From: Firmicutes bacterium HGW-Firmicutes-2
Lineage (GTDB): Bacteria > Bacillota > Clostridia > Lachnospirales > Vallitaleaceae
Direction: 5' to 3'
Length of the DNA: 64,000 bases
Assembly: GCA_002841495.1 (NCBI GenBank)
Contig: PGZV01000003.1
Coordinates: forward strand, 205,764-269,763
A program made the translations under genes and the position numbers. Positions 1-7,726 of this stretch are shown one piece after another. The notes under the pieces were generated by a model, which saw only the letters and a list, made by a program, of their open reading frames with translations, was not told the DNA's origin and did not search any database. Positions within the stretch are counted from its first letter, which is position 1; each line of letters starts with the position of its first letter.

Positions 1-416
1 TAATGCATATGTGCTGGTGCACTCAAGGCATAATATTTACTGGGGTTGTTAACGTCATCACTTGCAAAAATAATCTCTTTGTTGCCTTTTCCTACATAGA
101 GGCCATCTTGAGACTTCATGGTGTGTACGGTACCGTCTACTGTAATGGTACCCGGTCCACCGATATTAATAACACCCAGTTCTCTGCTTTCTAGGAAATA
201 ATTGACACCTAAGGTTTTCATGACATCCATGTTTTCATCTAGTTTTTGGCTGTGCTCATCCGGACAAAATCCCATGGTGATGATTCTGTCAATATGACTA
301 TAGACACGTTGTATCTTTCCGGGAGTAAATAGTTCCTGAACTAAAAACTCTTCTCTAAGTCGATCTGTTGTATAATGCTTGGCATCTTTTGAATTTGAGG
401 GTTCTCTTACAATCAT
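1..416 (-). CDS. kduI: 5-keto-4-deoxyuronate isomerase (KduI), 5' part
   Basis: Cut by the window's left edge, so only about the first 138 residues are present. KduI converts 5-keto-4-deoxyuronate to 2,5-diketo-3-deoxygluconate in cytoplasmic pectin/uronate breakdown. The translation carries the family's N-terminal blocks: EFLVQELF, VYSHIDRII, YFLESRELGVINIGG, GTITVDG and GLYVGKGNKEIIFAS, all colinear with E. coli KduI. The ATG at 416 follows an AAAGGAG box. A strong promoter with an operator lies upstream, and the next gene upstream is a LacI-type repressor, which suggests substrate-inducible control. Identity is firm; only the 3' half is unseen. Confidence 0.93.
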   Translation of the reverse strand, partial: MIVREPSNSKDAKHYTTDRLREEFLVQELFTPGKIQRVYSHIDRIITMGFCPDEHSQKLDENMDVMKTLGVNYFLESRELGVINIGGPGTITVDGTVHTMKSQDGLYVGKGNKEIIFASDDVNNPSKYYALSAPAHMH

Positions 417-458
417 CTTTTCTCCTTTTTTGTCTTTATATGAGACTTAACTGTAGTT

Positions 459-478
459 TTGATAAATCGGTTTAGTAA
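459..478 (-). promoter_or_regulatory. Second, weaker LacI-type operator
   Basis: A degenerate copy of the 535-554 operator (core TAAATCGGTTTA) lies 76 bp further downstream in the kduI leader. Centre-to-centre spacing of about 76 bp is near seven helical turns, compatible with repression by looping. A poorer related sequence lies near 628-639. Confidence 0.45.
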
Positions 479-534
479 ATGACTATAAATTTATTGCCAA
501 ACATAAAAATCAGCAATTTATATACACAAATAAA

Positions 535-587
535 TTGATAAACCGGTTTATTAACTCTATTATAAACCCTATAAATTATAACGTCAA
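535..587 (-). promoter_or_regulatory. kduI promoter with LacI-type operator
   Basis: Reading on the minus strand there is a -35 TTGACG (582-587), a 17-bp spacer and a -10 TATAAT (559-564). At the expected transcription start sits a 20-bp palindrome (535-554) centred on AAACCGGTTT with one mismatched pair, the CG-centred form typical of LacI-family operators. A repressor bound there would block kduI. The adjacent repressor gene is the obvious candidate; that link is inferred. Confidence 0.8.
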
Positions 588-652
588 CATTATTTAACAA
601 TTTTCTTAGCATTTGCGACTTTACAGTTAAATCGATTAATAAATCTTAAAAG

Positions 653-1666
653 TCATTCATTTTTAAACCCACATGATTCTCTAACAATGAGTTCGCAAGG
701 AAAAACATGTTGAACATATTTGTCAATCTTCTTCTCTTCAATACGACGAATCAACAGTTCAGCAGCTTTCATACCCATTTCATAGGTGTGCTGTCCAACA
801 ACCGTTAGTGGGGATTCCAACAAATTTGCGGCAGGAAAATCATCCACACCAATCACCGCAACATCTTCAGGAATCTTTATTTTTTTCCTCTTGAGACAAG
901 TCAATACTTCCAATGTCGCTAAATCATTGATACAAAAAATAGCCGTAGGCGGATCATCGATTCTGAATAAATCGTCTATTTTTGAATCGATATTATCTTC
1001 AGATACATATACAATTAACTTCTCATCTTTATCGATTCCATTTTTCTCTAATGCATCGTCATAGCCTTTGATTCTTGAAACCCTTGAACTGTTAAGATGC
1101 TCATCCGGAATTACCACTAAAATCCTTTTATGACCCATCTTAATCAAATGCGAAATGGCTTCAAAAGCACCTGCTCTGTGATCTGAACAAACCAAATCGA
1201 TTTCCATATCCTCAAATATACGGTCCAACAACACAAGAGGTAGTTCTCTTATAATCTCTTCTTTGAGGAGCTCATTATTTTGACCTGTACTAGAAATAAT
1301 AATGCCATCCACTTGTTTCATTTGAAGCATCTGAATATACGCATGTTCTTTTTCAGGATTGTCATCACTGTTACAAATGATGACGCTATAGCCATGTTTT
1401 TGGCAATAATCTTCTACACCACGGCTAACTGCGGTTGAGAATGAATAGTTAATATTAGGGACTATAATGCCAACCGTATTGGTCTTCTTTAGTTTCAAAC
1501 TTCTTGCTACTGAGTTGGGCTTAAAACCTAATTCTTGGATGACATCCGAGATGCGCTGACGCGTATCTTTAGACATAAACTCATATCTTTTATTCAAATA
1601 TTGGGATACTGTGCTTTTTGAAACACCGGCTTTATTTGCCACGTCTATCATTCTTATTTTTTCCAT
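653..1666 (-). CDS. LacI-family transcriptional repressor (KdgR-like)
   Basis: A 337-residue protein of standard LacI length. The N-terminal helix-turn-helix reads IDVANKAGVSKSTVSQYLN (about residues 7-25), followed by a hinge with the usual NSVARSLK block and a periplasmic-binding-protein-like effector domain (TVGIIVPNINYSF onward; VDGIIISS; AVIGVDDFP near 270). It should bind an operator as a dimer and release it on binding a sugar acid or related ligand. The downstream gene is kduI, and a CG-centred palindrome lies in the kduI promoter, so the ligand is probably a uronate catabolite such as 2-keto-3-deoxygluconate. The KdgR name is inferred from context and the SQYLNKRYEFMS stretch, not proven. 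Confidence 0.85.
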   Translation of the reverse strand: MEKIRMIDVANKAGVSKSTVSQYLNKRYEFMSKDTRQRISDVIQELGFKPNSVARSLKLKKTNTVGIIVPNINYSFSTAVSRGVEDYCQKHGYSVIICNSDDNPEKEHAYIQMLQMKQVDGIIISSTGQNNELLKEEIIRELPLVLLDRIFEDMEIDLVCSDHRAGAFEAISHLIKMGHKRILVVIPDEHLNSSRVSRIKGYDDALEKNGIDKDEKLIVYVSEDNIDSKIDDLFRIDDPPTAIFCINDLATLEVLTCLKRKKIKIPEDVAVIGVDDFPAANLLESPLTVVGQHTYEMGMKAAELLIRRIEEKKIDKYVQHVFPCELIVRESCGFKNE

Positions 1667-1766
1667 AAAAGCCCTTTCTTTAAAGCTATTTATACGTTGA
1701 TCAGAAGCTCGTATTTAAATAGACACTTGAATGTTTGATATTTAACATCTTACCATAATTTTGTAT

Positions 1767-1832
1767 TTATTCATATCTAAGGGCTTCAATAGGATCAACT
1801 TTTACCGCATTATTTGCCGAGTTAATATCCAT
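1767..1832 (-). pseudogene. Remnant: C-terminus of a MacB/FtsX-type ABC permease
   Basis: The minus strand encodes an isolated tail, ANNAVKVDPIEALRYE followed by TAA at 1767-1769. This is the near-invariant C-terminal signature of MacB/FtsX-family ABC transporter permeases. Only about 22 codons remain and nothing upstream to 2055 continues the gene, so it is the end of a deleted gene. The rest of the 1667-2055 interval shows no other gene. Confidence 0.7.
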
Positions 1833-2055
1833 AAAATTTGCCAATCATTAGCTAATGTTCATTAATTGACATATTGATAGATATTGTACAGTTTGATCTG
1901 GTTTAATCATTAAAGTGTTTTGACATTGTTCTTTTATATTCTGACTAAGATTTTAATGCAAAAAGATAACGTCTTTAAGTCTTTAAGTTGACCTAAAAAC
2001 GTTACCTCTAACTTTTGATACCGGTATTTTAATATTGTCTATTTGATAGTGCATT

Positions 2056-2988
2056 TTAAATTTTACTTAGTTCATGTTTCCTTTTTGTCAGTATATGCCT
2101 ACAGCTCTCGGCTTTTTTAAAAATATACATCTGCTCATCTGCATCACGAATGAATGCATCTACTGTTTTATGCTTATTCTGGTCAAAGCTAACAATACCA
2201 TAACTGAAATGAAGAATGTCATTTTTTTGATTTCCGAAAATGACTGGGTTGCTTATTAGGTTATGTGTGCTTTCTTTTATAACTTTTTCAGATTGGTTTA
2301 GTATCACGCATAAAAACTCATCACCACCCAAGCGTATCAAATATGTTGATTTTGGCATATATTTATTGAGTTTTTTACTAAATTCTTGTAAAGTTTGGTC
2401 TCCAATAAAATGTCCATACGTGTCATTAACGTATTTGAATTTATCAATGTCAATATAAATAATTCTCACAGATTCAAATGTTTCAACATCTTTTTCCAGT
2501 TTTAGCAAGCCACTTCTTCGGTTATATGCATGTGTGAGTCCATCATAATCCGCCAAGTATTTAAGACTTTCTATATTGGCTTTCTCTTGTGTAATATCTC
2601 TAAGTAAGCCCACTAGATGCTTGTCATTTGTACTTGGATGATAGCTTAACGTTCCTGAATATTGTAGCCACACAAGACTACCATCCTTTTTATAAACCCT
2701 TGATTGTAAATCAAACCGATCGATTTCACCCTCTATAATACGTTTGACTTCCCTGATATTTTTCTTATAGTCGTCAGGATGAAACAGAGCACTTATTTTT
2801 TCTATGGTATTATACTCCTTAGGTTGTAGCCCTAGACTTTTTCCAATTACCACGCTCTGCATTGCTTCACCAGTGTCAAGGTTAATGTCATAATAATCAA
2901 AGCCCGATTCCGCAATCGCTCTTCTATACTTACTAATTTCATAAGATAATGCATCGATTTTCAGCTTGTAATATTCATCAGAATTCAC
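2056..2988 (-). CDS. PAS-GGDEF diguanylate cyclase
   Basis: Makes c-di-GMP from two GTP. A PAS domain with a PAC tail (FHPDDY to VGLLRDITQEK, about residues 50-135) precedes a GGDEF domain (YDGLTHAYNRR, FKYVNDTYGHFIGD, LIRLGGDEFL; about 145-300) with an intact GGDEF active loop. No membrane segment is seen, so it is a cytoplasmic sensor-cyclase. A longer reading frame opens at TTG 3009, but AAGGAG at 2998-3003 sits 9 nt before GTG 2986-2988, so I place the start there (310 residues). About 150 bp upstream is a direct repeat pair matching the one before the LytTR-system kinase gene, suggesting shared control. Confidence 0.87.
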   Translation of the reverse strand: MNSDEYYKLKIDALSYEISKYRRAIAESGFDYYDINLDTGEAMQSVVIGKSLGLQPKEYNTIEKISALFHPDDYKKNIREVKRIIEGEIDRFDLQSRVYKKDGSLVWLQYSGTLSYHPSTNDKHLVGLLRDITQEKANIESLKYLADYDGLTHAYNRRSGLLKLEKDVETFESVRIIYIDIDKFKYVNDTYGHFIGDQTLQEFSKKLNKYMPKSTYLIRLGGDEFLCVILNQSEKVIKESTHNLISNPVIFGNQKNDILHFSYGIVSFDQNKHKTVDAFIRDADEQMYIFKKAESCRHILTKRKHELSKI

Positions 2989-3139
2989 TATAATTGGCTC
3001 CTTCAACAATAAATATCGCGTTGTGGCAACTTGACAGGTTATTTAACTTATAAATTCAAACTTCTCGATATTGTCTTCTTTATTCAAATATGCTCTTCAC
3101 TATATATTGTAATACAAAAAAATGGAGAAAACCGTTTTT

Positions 3140-3173
3140 GGGGTAATTGCCATGGTTTTAGGGGTAATTGCAT
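3140..3173 (-). promoter_or_regulatory. Direct repeat pair, candidate LytTR-regulator site upstream of the cyclase
   Basis: Two copies of GGGGTAATTGCCAT / GGGGTAATTGCAT (plus-strand reading) start at 3140 and 3161, exactly 21 bp apart. The same element with the same spacing recurs at 4608-4642. Tandem half-sites two helical turns apart are the usual binding arrangement for LytTR response regulators. On the minus strand a -10-like TACAAT (3106-3111) follows 28 bp downstream with no good -35, as expected for an activator-dependent promoter of the cyclase gene. Confidence 0.6.
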
Positions 3174-3176
3174 ATT

Positions 3177-3215
3177 TTTTAAAAAAGCAGCTGTCAAAAA
3201 TGATCGACAGCTGCT
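3177..3215 (-). terminator. Rho-independent terminator of the sensor kinase gene
   Basis: A 10-bp perfect stem AGCAGCTGTC/GACAGCTGCT (3186-3195 with 3206-3215) is followed on the minus strand by a run of six T. It lies 22 bp past the end of the kinase gene. Confidence 0.85.
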
Positions 3216-3237
3216 TAGATCTTATTTATAGATGATT

Positions 3238-4542
3238 TCATTTTCCATTAAGTACAATTTGTGTGATGAATTTACCGTCTAATACTGAGAAGCCCGCCGT
3301 ACCGTCGTAACGTTCTGCAGTGTAAAGGATGCTTTTTGTACCTGTTCCACCGCCCTGTTTTTGAGTTACCGGTAGTTCGCCATCAAAGATGATACCTTTT
3401 TTACATGTATTTTCCACTTGTATACGCAAGCGGTTATCAATAAATTTGACGGTTACGATGATTTCTCTATCGACATCCTTAGGTAGCCTTTGGCAACCTT
3501 CTAGCGCATTCTCTAAAGCATTTCCAAGAACACAAGTAAGGTCGACGTTATCGATCCCAATGTCTTTGGGCACGGTTACACGAAACGTCGTCTTAATCCC
3601 TTCCTTCTCTGCTTTACGAACGTATACATTAAATATGCTGTTGGCAATTGGGTTTGAACAAAAAGCGTTGGTATAGTGTTCATCTATTGCTGCATCAAAA
3701 CTTTTCATATATGTTTTTAGTTGATGCGTCTCATCGTTTTTCAACATCTCAATAATAACTGCATTATGATGATGCATATCATGACGTTGCTGAAATACCA
3801 GAGCTGCTGTTATCTTCTGACGATCAAGTTCTGATTCCCACAACTTTTCTTGTTGTGCCATAAGAAGTTGTCGCTTTTCAAGTGCATATTTTTCAACAAT
3901 GGTATTGGCTTGATTATAGAAGAGGTAATACACCGCCAGAAAAAACATGTAGGCTGTGCTAATAATGAATCTATACCAATTATCTTGGCCCCAATACCAA
4001 TAGGGTTCCGGATAGTATAGCACAATAATTTGCATAAATAAAAACATCAGTGGTACAAGCGTAGCAGCTCGCCATTCCCGATCAAGCGCCTCCACCAGCC
4101 TTCTAAAACGTGGTCGCACGTATGTATACAGCAGTGGTAGAATAACAATATATATGACCAATCGAATGATAATCCGTTGTATAACAAAAGCTGTCCCAAC
4201 CGCATGTATTGCCAAAGTATCACTCATATAGCTAATCGACACATAAATATTAACAAAAGTTAAAAAGCTGAAAAGTGACACAAAAAAATCATCATCCGAG
4301 CATATCAAAAACCATGAAAGTTGGATGACTAAAATAATCAGAATGGCATATCGATTTACAGAATCAATGCCTTGTGTATATAATTGATAACTTAAGAGAC
4401 TTATCCCACAAATCATAACAAATAGCCCTGCTATAATCCTCTTTTTCAGAGGTTCCCGAAAACGCATAACAGCAGATGACATGAGCGTAAAACCGATGAC
4501 TGATTGCAAAAATGAGAAAAACACGGATATATTGTATAACAT
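3238..4542 (-). CDS. AgrC-type (GHKL) membrane sensor histidine kinase
   Basis: A 434-residue kinase. The first half holds about six hydrophobic membrane segments. The cytoplasmic half has a phospho-acceptor-like region (FQQRHDMHHHNAVI, about residue 255) and a GHKL ATPase domain with N-box GNALENALEGC and a glycine-rich QGGGTGTKS lid. It should phosphorylate the LytTR response regulator encoded just upstream. The ATG at 4542 has AAGGAG 7 nt before it. The gene is separated from the regulator by 103 bp carrying its own repeat pair and promoter-like sequence, so it may be activated separately. The ligand is unknown; no AgrB- or AgrD-like peptide gene is visible here. Confidence 0.85.
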   Translation of the reverse strand: MLYNISVFFSFLQSVIGFTLMSSAVMRFREPLKKRIIAGLFVMICGISLLSYQLYTQGIDSVNRYAILIILVIQLSWFLICSDDDFFVSLFSFLTFVNIYVSISYMSDTLAIHAVGTAFVIQRIIIRLVIYIVILPLLYTYVRPRFRRLVEALDREWRAATLVPLMFLFMQIIVLYYPEPYWYWGQDNWYRFIISTAYMFFLAVYYLFYNQANTIVEKYALEKRQLLMAQQEKLWESELDRQKITAALVFQQRHDMHHHNAVIIEMLKNDETHQLKTYMKSFDAAIDEHYTNAFCSNPIANSIFNVYVRKAEKEGIKTTFRVTVPKDIGIDNVDLTCVLGNALENALEGCQRLPKDVDREIIVTVKFIDNRLRIQVENTCKKGIIFDGELPVTQKQGGGTGTKSILYTAERYDGTAGFSVLDGKFITQIVLNGK

Positions 4543-4570
4543 TTATGGACTCCTTGTATAACTTTATTCC

Positions 4571-4642
4571 ATTATCCTAGCACAAAACTGCTTGAAATAA
4601 CTTTTTTGGGGTAATTGACATCATTTTAGGGGTAATTGACAT
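4571..4642 (-). promoter_or_regulatory. Candidate LytTR site and promoter before the kinase gene
   Basis: Two copies of GGGGTAATTGACAT begin at 4608 and 4629, 21 bp apart, between the response-regulator stop and the kinase start. On the minus strand a -10-like GATAAT (4571-4576) follows 31 bp downstream, with no recognisable -35. The geometry nearly matches the cyclase promoter (28 bp). The simplest reading is positive feedback by the LytTR regulator on its own kinase gene. Confidence 0.6.
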
Positions 4643-4645
4643 GTT

Positions 4646-5377
4646 CTATTCCTCAGTGAACATTTGAAAACGTAAAAATGCCTCCTTGAGTTTTTGATAA
4701 GCACGGTAAGGATATGTTACATGTTCACCAGTATCAAAAGTTATGGTGTCTTTAGATATCTGGCGAATGTATTTGAGATTTAGGTTTATGGAAGCACCGC
4801 ACCTAATGAAAAATTTATTCTGTGAAAGTAACTCAAAAAGTTCCGTTGCAGTCATGCGCACCTCCATCTTCTTTCCTTGGATGGTGTGAACAATCTGGTA
4901 GTTATTTCGCCCTGTTTCCGTAAATACAACATCTCGTATAGCAAGGCGTGTCATACCCTCTAATGTCTTAATGTTAACAACAACGCGCCGATCTTTATTT
5001 GCACGTTCCATAACTCTATCAAGTGCACTAAAAATAGCCACCTCAGTATAGGGCTTAACAAGATACTGTGTAGCTTCTACTTCAAAAGCTTCAATAGCAT
5101 GATCTCTTGAGGTGGTAATAAATATAAATTCCCCTTGATCACCTAGCTGCCGTAATTCTCTTGCCACATCAGTGCCAAGCATTCCGTCCATGTAGATATC
5201 CAGGACCAGTATGTCAAACCCTCCGTTCTTTGATACATAAGATAGCAGTTCTAAGGGGGCAGAAAAGGTATATATTGTTAGTTCATATTGAGAATGCTCT
5301 TGAATGTACTTTGTTATATAACTATGGGTGCGCTCAAGTTCTTGTAATTCATCGTCGCAGATAGCTAGTCTTATCAT
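4646..5377 (-). CDS. LytTR-family response regulator (AgrA/VirR type)
   Basis: Residues 1-120 form a receiver domain with acidic pair DD at 8-9, the probable phospho-acceptor Asp60 in LVLDIYMDG and the conserved Lys in YLVKPY. Residues about 135-240 form a LytTR DNA-binding domain (FIRCGASINLNLKYIRQI). Length 243 is normal. ATG 5377 has AAGGTGG 6 nt upstream. It starts 10 nt after the DUF3021 gene, so it appears to be the last gene of an operon beginning with the serine hydrolase. The cognate kinase gene lies immediately downstream. Likely targets are the two 21-bp-periodic repeat pairs described nearby. Confidence 0.88.
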   Translation of the reverse strand: MIRLAICDDELQELERTHSYITKYIQEHSQYELTIYTFSAPLELLSYVSKNGGFDILVLDIYMDGMLGTDVARELRQLGDQGEFIFITTSRDHAIEAFEVEATQYLVKPYTEVAIFSALDRVMERANKDRRVVVNIKTLEGMTRLAIRDVVFTETGRNNYQIVHTIQGKKMEVRMTATELFELLSQNKFFIRCGASINLNLKYIRQISKDTITFDTGEHVTYPYRAYQKLKEAFLRFQMFTEE

Positions 5378-5387
5378 ATGTCCACCT

Positions 5388-5828
5388 TTATTTTGATACT
5401 TTTTCTTTCAATTTCCCTTTATATATCTTCAGCTTACTTTGAGCTCTTAGAAACAGGATGTAATCTCCCAAATTTGCCACGAAAACAATAACCAGAACAA
5501 TTCCTAGGATTGGTAAAAATTCACTTATATTGTTCAACTCGCTTCTTATCGTAGCTAATGCAAATAGCATTATACAAGTCGTGACGATTAAGGCAATCAT
5601 GTTATTAATCAAAAAGTAATTAAGAGGTTTTGCCAAGCTAATCGGGATTTTAGATGTTATCCATTCTGTAACAAAACCGATACTTAATCCCATCATTCCG
5701 CTGCTTAGGACTAACAGGATTCTATCAGATCCTGTTAGTTCGATATCATTAAACTGCAGGACGATGCCGATAAAGATACCTAAAAAAAATGATTTTATAA
5801 TATTTTGAATGTGAATTTTCTCCATCAT
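5388..5828 (-). CDS. DUF3021-type membrane protein, partner of the LytTR regulator
   Basis: A 146-residue protein with four hydrophobic segments and a short basic tail. Size, topology and position directly behind a LytTR-only gene match the membrane member of LytTR regulatory pairs such as HdrRM and BrsRM of streptococci, in which the membrane protein restrains the regulator. The 7-nt gap to the upstream LytTR gene and 10-nt gap to the downstream response regulator indicate an operon. The start ATG-ATG at 5828 follows GGAGGG. The family call is from memory of architecture; the inhibitory role is inferred. Confidence 0.72.
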   Translation of the reverse strand: MMEKIHIQNIIKSFFLGIFIGIVLQFNDIELTGSDRILLVLSSGMMGLSIGFVTEWITSKIPISLAKPLNYFLINNMIALIVTTCIMLFALATIRSELNNISEFLPILGIVLVIVFVANLGDYILFLRAQSKLKIYKGKLKEKVSK

Positions 5829-5835
5829 GGCCCTC

Positions 5836-6372
5836 CTACATTTTTAGTGTACTTCTAAGTCTTTTTGAATACATTTTTGACACTTCCAACTCAAGACCAC
5901 TAACCATCCTAAGAATATATCTTGAATTGAACCACGGAATAATCTCTTTCACATGCATAAGATTAATCAACTGGGACTTATTTGCTCGAACAAATCCTCT
6001 CTCTATCCATAATGTTTCATAATACTGCAAAGTCTCTTTCATACTATATGTATGTGAGAGTGTATGTGCAACAATACAGTCAGAATTTGTTTCCAGGTAT
6101 AGAATATCCTTCGGTTCAATTACAATGTATTTATTATCGCTAAAGCCTGTCACAGTGTCTTTATGTATATTTTTCTGAATCCCTGAGACCAACAACTTCA
6201 CCACATCCATATAATCAATGGCATCAAAAACAACACAGAGCTTATCGCTTGGTACCTCATGACCTCTTTCAACCAATATCAACTCATATTCTATATTATA
6301 ATCAAGCTGATACTTGGATAGCTCGACTTTTAGTTTTTCACTGACTTTGCTAGAACACACCAATTGAATCAT
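5836..6372 (-). CDS. LytTR-domain DNA-binding regulator without receiver
   Basis: A 178-residue protein. The C-terminal half (about 80-178) is a LytTR domain (DNKYIVIEPKDILYLETNSD, FVRANKSQLINLMHV, YSKRLRSTL). The N-terminal 70 residues lack the acidic cluster and phospho-acceptor of a receiver. That is the layout of the regulator half of HdrR/BrsR-type systems, controlled by a membrane partner rather than by phosphorylation. It sits 24 nt after the serine hydrolase gene and 7 nt before the DUF3021 gene. Confidence 0.82.
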   Translation of the reverse strand: MIQLVCSSKVSEKLKVELSKYQLDYNIEYELILVERGHEVPSDKLCVVFDAIDYMDVVKLLVSGIQKNIHKDTVTGFSDNKYIVIEPKDILYLETNSDCIVAHTLSHTYSMKETLQYYETLWIERGFVRANKSQLINLMHVKEIIPWFNSRYILRMVSGLELEVSKMYSKRLRSTLKM

Positions 6373-6396
6373 TATTTCTCCTAAAATAGCAGTCTC

Positions 6397-7578
6397 TTAT
6401 TCGATTATCATTCTGTCATAAATCATTCTGATTTTGATGAGTTCCTCAATACTTTTTTCCATAAACTCAAGGGAGCCGTAATTGGCAATGAAGTAAGTGT
6501 CATTATTTTGATCATAAAACATATAGACACCTGTAGACCCCATCCCACCATACACTTCCGACATTGAACCTAACAAAAAGGATAACTCACTAAAATCAAA
6601 AAGCATCATGCCCATTCCGTAATAAATACCCTTATCATATTTCTCATTAAAGTCCTTCATCTGATTATACACTTCGTCTGACAAAAAATCGCCGCTTTCC
6701 ATAGCCATCATAAATGTCAATAAGTCATCCATAGTTGTTACAATACCACCACCGGACCAATCCAGCGACAATGCATTTTTATTTTTATAATCAACGCCAT
6801 CAATATAAATTCCAAGTATATCCGTCTGTACATCCTGATAAAACATTAGATAACTATCATCCATACCCAAAGGTTCAAATATTCTTACTTCGAGAATCTC
6901 AGAATACGTCATTTGCTCAATCTCTTCAAGAATAAGACCCAATAAAATATATCCAGTATCCGAATAATGAAATTGCTCACCCGGTATGCCTACAGGTTTT
7001 TGATAGTCTCTTGTGAAAGCAATCAAGTCTTGTGGCGTAAACACATGATCCGGATTCTCTTTAATGAATTCAAACATTGTTTTACCGTTTGCAACAGGGT
7101 CTAGAAAGAAATCTCCAACGCCCGATGTATGGCGAAGCAACTGCTCAATCGTCACTTGATTACGATAATCTTTGCCATCAATAACAAAAAGCCCTTCAAG
7201 ACTTTCATCACCAAGCCAATGACTAATCTTATCATCAAAGCGGATTTTTCCCTCTTCGACTAATAAACCAAATACTGTGGCGCACATCGTTTTACCAACA
7301 CTTGCAGAATGAAATTGACTATTTTTATAAACAGGTTGTTCTGAAAACATATCCATCGTACCAACAGCAAACTGACCTAAGTAATCCGTTTCATTTGAGT
7401 ATATTGTTAGTAAGATACTGGATAATGAATCGTTTTTATCCAGTACCTTTCTCAGATGCTTATTAATTTCATCATGAGTGACCTCTCTTGATATCGGCCT
7501 ATTCAGATAAACTATAACGCTAAAGCTAATCATTATCAAACTTATAATGCCTAATAATATTTTATATCGTAATTTCAT
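6397..7578 (-). CDS. Membrane-anchored serine hydrolase (class C beta-lactamase / DD-peptidase fold)
   Basis: A 393-residue protein with one N-terminal membrane anchor (residues 7-25), so the enzyme faces outside. The catalytic SxxK motif is SVGK (Ser93, Lys96). The second motif, usually YxN, reads YSD (Tyr205-Asp207), a common variant in the broader serine hydrolase family. A GSTG stretch stands where the KTG-like third motif is expected. Substrates could be peptidoglycan peptides, D-amino-acid peptides or esters; this cannot be told from sequence. As first gene of a LytTR regulatory operon it may process a signal or wall component. Confidence 0.8.
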   Translation of the reverse strand: MKLRYKILLGIISLIMISFSVIVYLNRPISREVTHDEINKHLRKVLDKNDSLSSILLTIYSNETDYLGQFAVGTMDMFSEQPVYKNSQFHSASVGKTMCATVFGLLVEEGKIRFDDKISHWLGDESLEGLFVIDGKDYRNQVTIEQLLRHTSGVGDFFLDPVANGKTMFEFIKENPDHVFTPQDLIAFTRDYQKPVGIPGEQFHYSDTGYILLGLILEEIEQMTYSEILEVRIFEPLGMDDSYLMFYQDVQTDILGIYIDGVDYKNKNALSLDWSGGGIVTTMDDLLTFMMAMESGDFLSDEVYNQMKDFNEKYDKGIYYGMGMMLFDFSELSFLLGSMSEVYGGMGSTGVYMFYDQNNDTYFIANYGSLEFMEKSIEELIKIRMIYDRMIIE

Positions 7579-7670
7579 TTTTGACCACCTTCCTAATTCT
7601 TATTAACGGATAAATACATTCTACTTCAGATTATAAAATGTATATAGGTTTGTCCGTTAAGTGGTCAAAA
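7579..7670 (-). promoter_or_regulatory. Promoter and interrupted inverted repeat ahead of the serine hydrolase operon
   Basis: On the minus strand TTGACC (7663-7668) and TATATA (7641-7646) are 16 bp apart, giving a plausible promoter. The block TCCGTTAAGTGGTCAAAA (7653-7670) recurs inverted but split in two at the other end: TTTTGACCAC (7579-7588) beside the start codon and TTAACGGA (7603-7611). An inner ATACATT/AATGTAT pair lies between. The transcript could fold so that the ribosome binding site GGAAGGTGG pairs with the promoter-proximal arm. Confidence 0.5.
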
Positions 7671-7726
7671 TTGAAGCTTAAGATGTCATTTTTATAGGAT
7701 TAAGCATCCCTTGACTCTATCCTGCA

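Noticed and set aside
3031..3231. 66-codon plus-strand frame
   Set aside because: It runs through the repeat pair and terminator hairpin; no ribosome site.
3238..5377. Complete agr quorum-sensing locus
   Set aside because: Kinase and regulator fit the AgrC/AgrA type, but no AgrB-like protease or AgrD-like peptide frame could be found around them.
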